DNA from: Anaerosporobacter mobilis DSM 15930
GTDB lineage: Bacteria > Bacillota > Clostridia > Lachnospirales > Lachnospiraceae
DNA: 64,000 nucleotides
Direction: 5' to 3'
NCBI RefSeq assembly: GCF_900142955.1
Contig: NZ_FRCP01000006.1
Coordinates: 403,163-467,162, forward strand
Positions 63,884-64,000 of the stretch are shown in pieces. Numbering within the stretch: position 1 is the first letter of the stretch; every line of letters begins with the position of its first letter. Below the pieces are notes generated by a model, which was not told the origin of the DNA, ran no database searches, and saw nothing but the letters and a program-made list of their open reading frames with translations. Position numbers and translations under genes: made by a program.

Positions 63884-64000
63884 TTATTTTTTGAGAAGTG
63901 CAGGTTTTAGCATGATGTCGCCGGCGGCTACCGGCTTACATCCAAGCTTTTCTAAAACATCTTCTCCATGATAAAAGCTGAATGTTTCGTATGGGCTACG
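63884..64000 (-). CDS. C-terminal end of an unidentified gene (runs off the window)
   Basis: The last 38 codons of a minus-strand gene are open from the window edge to a TAA at 63884. The protein ends ...DVLEKLGCKPVAAGDIMLK and then PALLKK. The codons look genuinely coding and are less AT-rich than the gap beside them. The family cannot be told from this piece. Confidence 0.6.
   Translation of the reverse strand, partial: RSPYETFSFYHGEDVLEKLGCKPVAAGDIMLKPALLKK

Overview
The window is AT-rich, densely coded, and almost entirely transcribed from the minus strand. Gene content points to an anaerobic, spore-forming Firmicute of the Clostridia, most like a Lachnospiraceae (cluster XIVa) genome. 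The reasons are [FeFe]-hydrogenase maturases, a spore-photoproduct-lyase family protein, T-box leaders, a clostridial-style fab cluster and strong AGGAGG ribosome sites. Species identity is not claimed. No rRNA, tRNA or CRISPR array was seen. Layout by region: 1-5.3 kb is a type II fatty acid synthesis cluster, fabH-acpP-fabD-fabG-fabF-fabZ, without an enoyl reductase or acc genes. 5.4-12.7 kb holds cardiolipin synthase, a VanZ/DD-carboxypeptidase fusion, an AgrC/AgrA-type two-component pair and a YibE/F membrane protein. 12.9-20.1 kb is one giant secreted protein with OB-fold-like, chitobiase-C-like, PHP metallohydrolase and Ig-like (BIG2) modules. 20.4-26.6 kb carries a heterodimeric ABC exporter, a GNAT acetyltransferase and a second phospholipase-D family protein. 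26.8-29.4 kb is ilvBN under a T-box leader. 29.6-37.9 kb includes a flavin-reductase-like protein, a DUF3810 membrane protein, a previously unlisted 38-aa small protein, a response regulator/ABC/histidine kinase resistance module next to a DHH phosphoesterase, and an Lrp regulator divergent from an isochorismatase-like hydrolase. 37.9-41.7 kb is an accessory patch: an alpha-amylase remnant, two very AT-rich divergent genes for a membrane-anchored and an exported protein, and a group II (class C-like) intron placed directly after the glgP terminator, whose reverse transcriptase has lost its first catalytic block. 41.8-54 kb contains glgP, a YvyF-like zinc protein, an sdpRI pair with a clear operator, the hydrogenase maturation operon (TM1266-like, hydE, hydG, hydF) behind an attenuator-like leader, a MATE exporter and a lipoprotein. 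54-64 kb holds an Arg-Asp repeat protein, ileS under an isoleucine T-box, a lipoprotein, the SPL-family gene, a DUF4173/XRE/DUF2975 operon, a degenerate 20-21 bp tandem repeat and the end of a truncated gene. Beyond genes, the window carries several structured non-coding elements: two copies of a modular repeat built of small triloop hairpins, two related palindromic elements of about 95-115 bp, two T-boxes, one uncharacterised leader with a terminator, and many strong intrinsic terminators that delimit the operons. The observations most worth following are the leader of the hydrogenase maturation operon, the hairpin-array repeats, the SPL homologue lacking the usual cysteine, the AT-rich island and the giant PHP protein.
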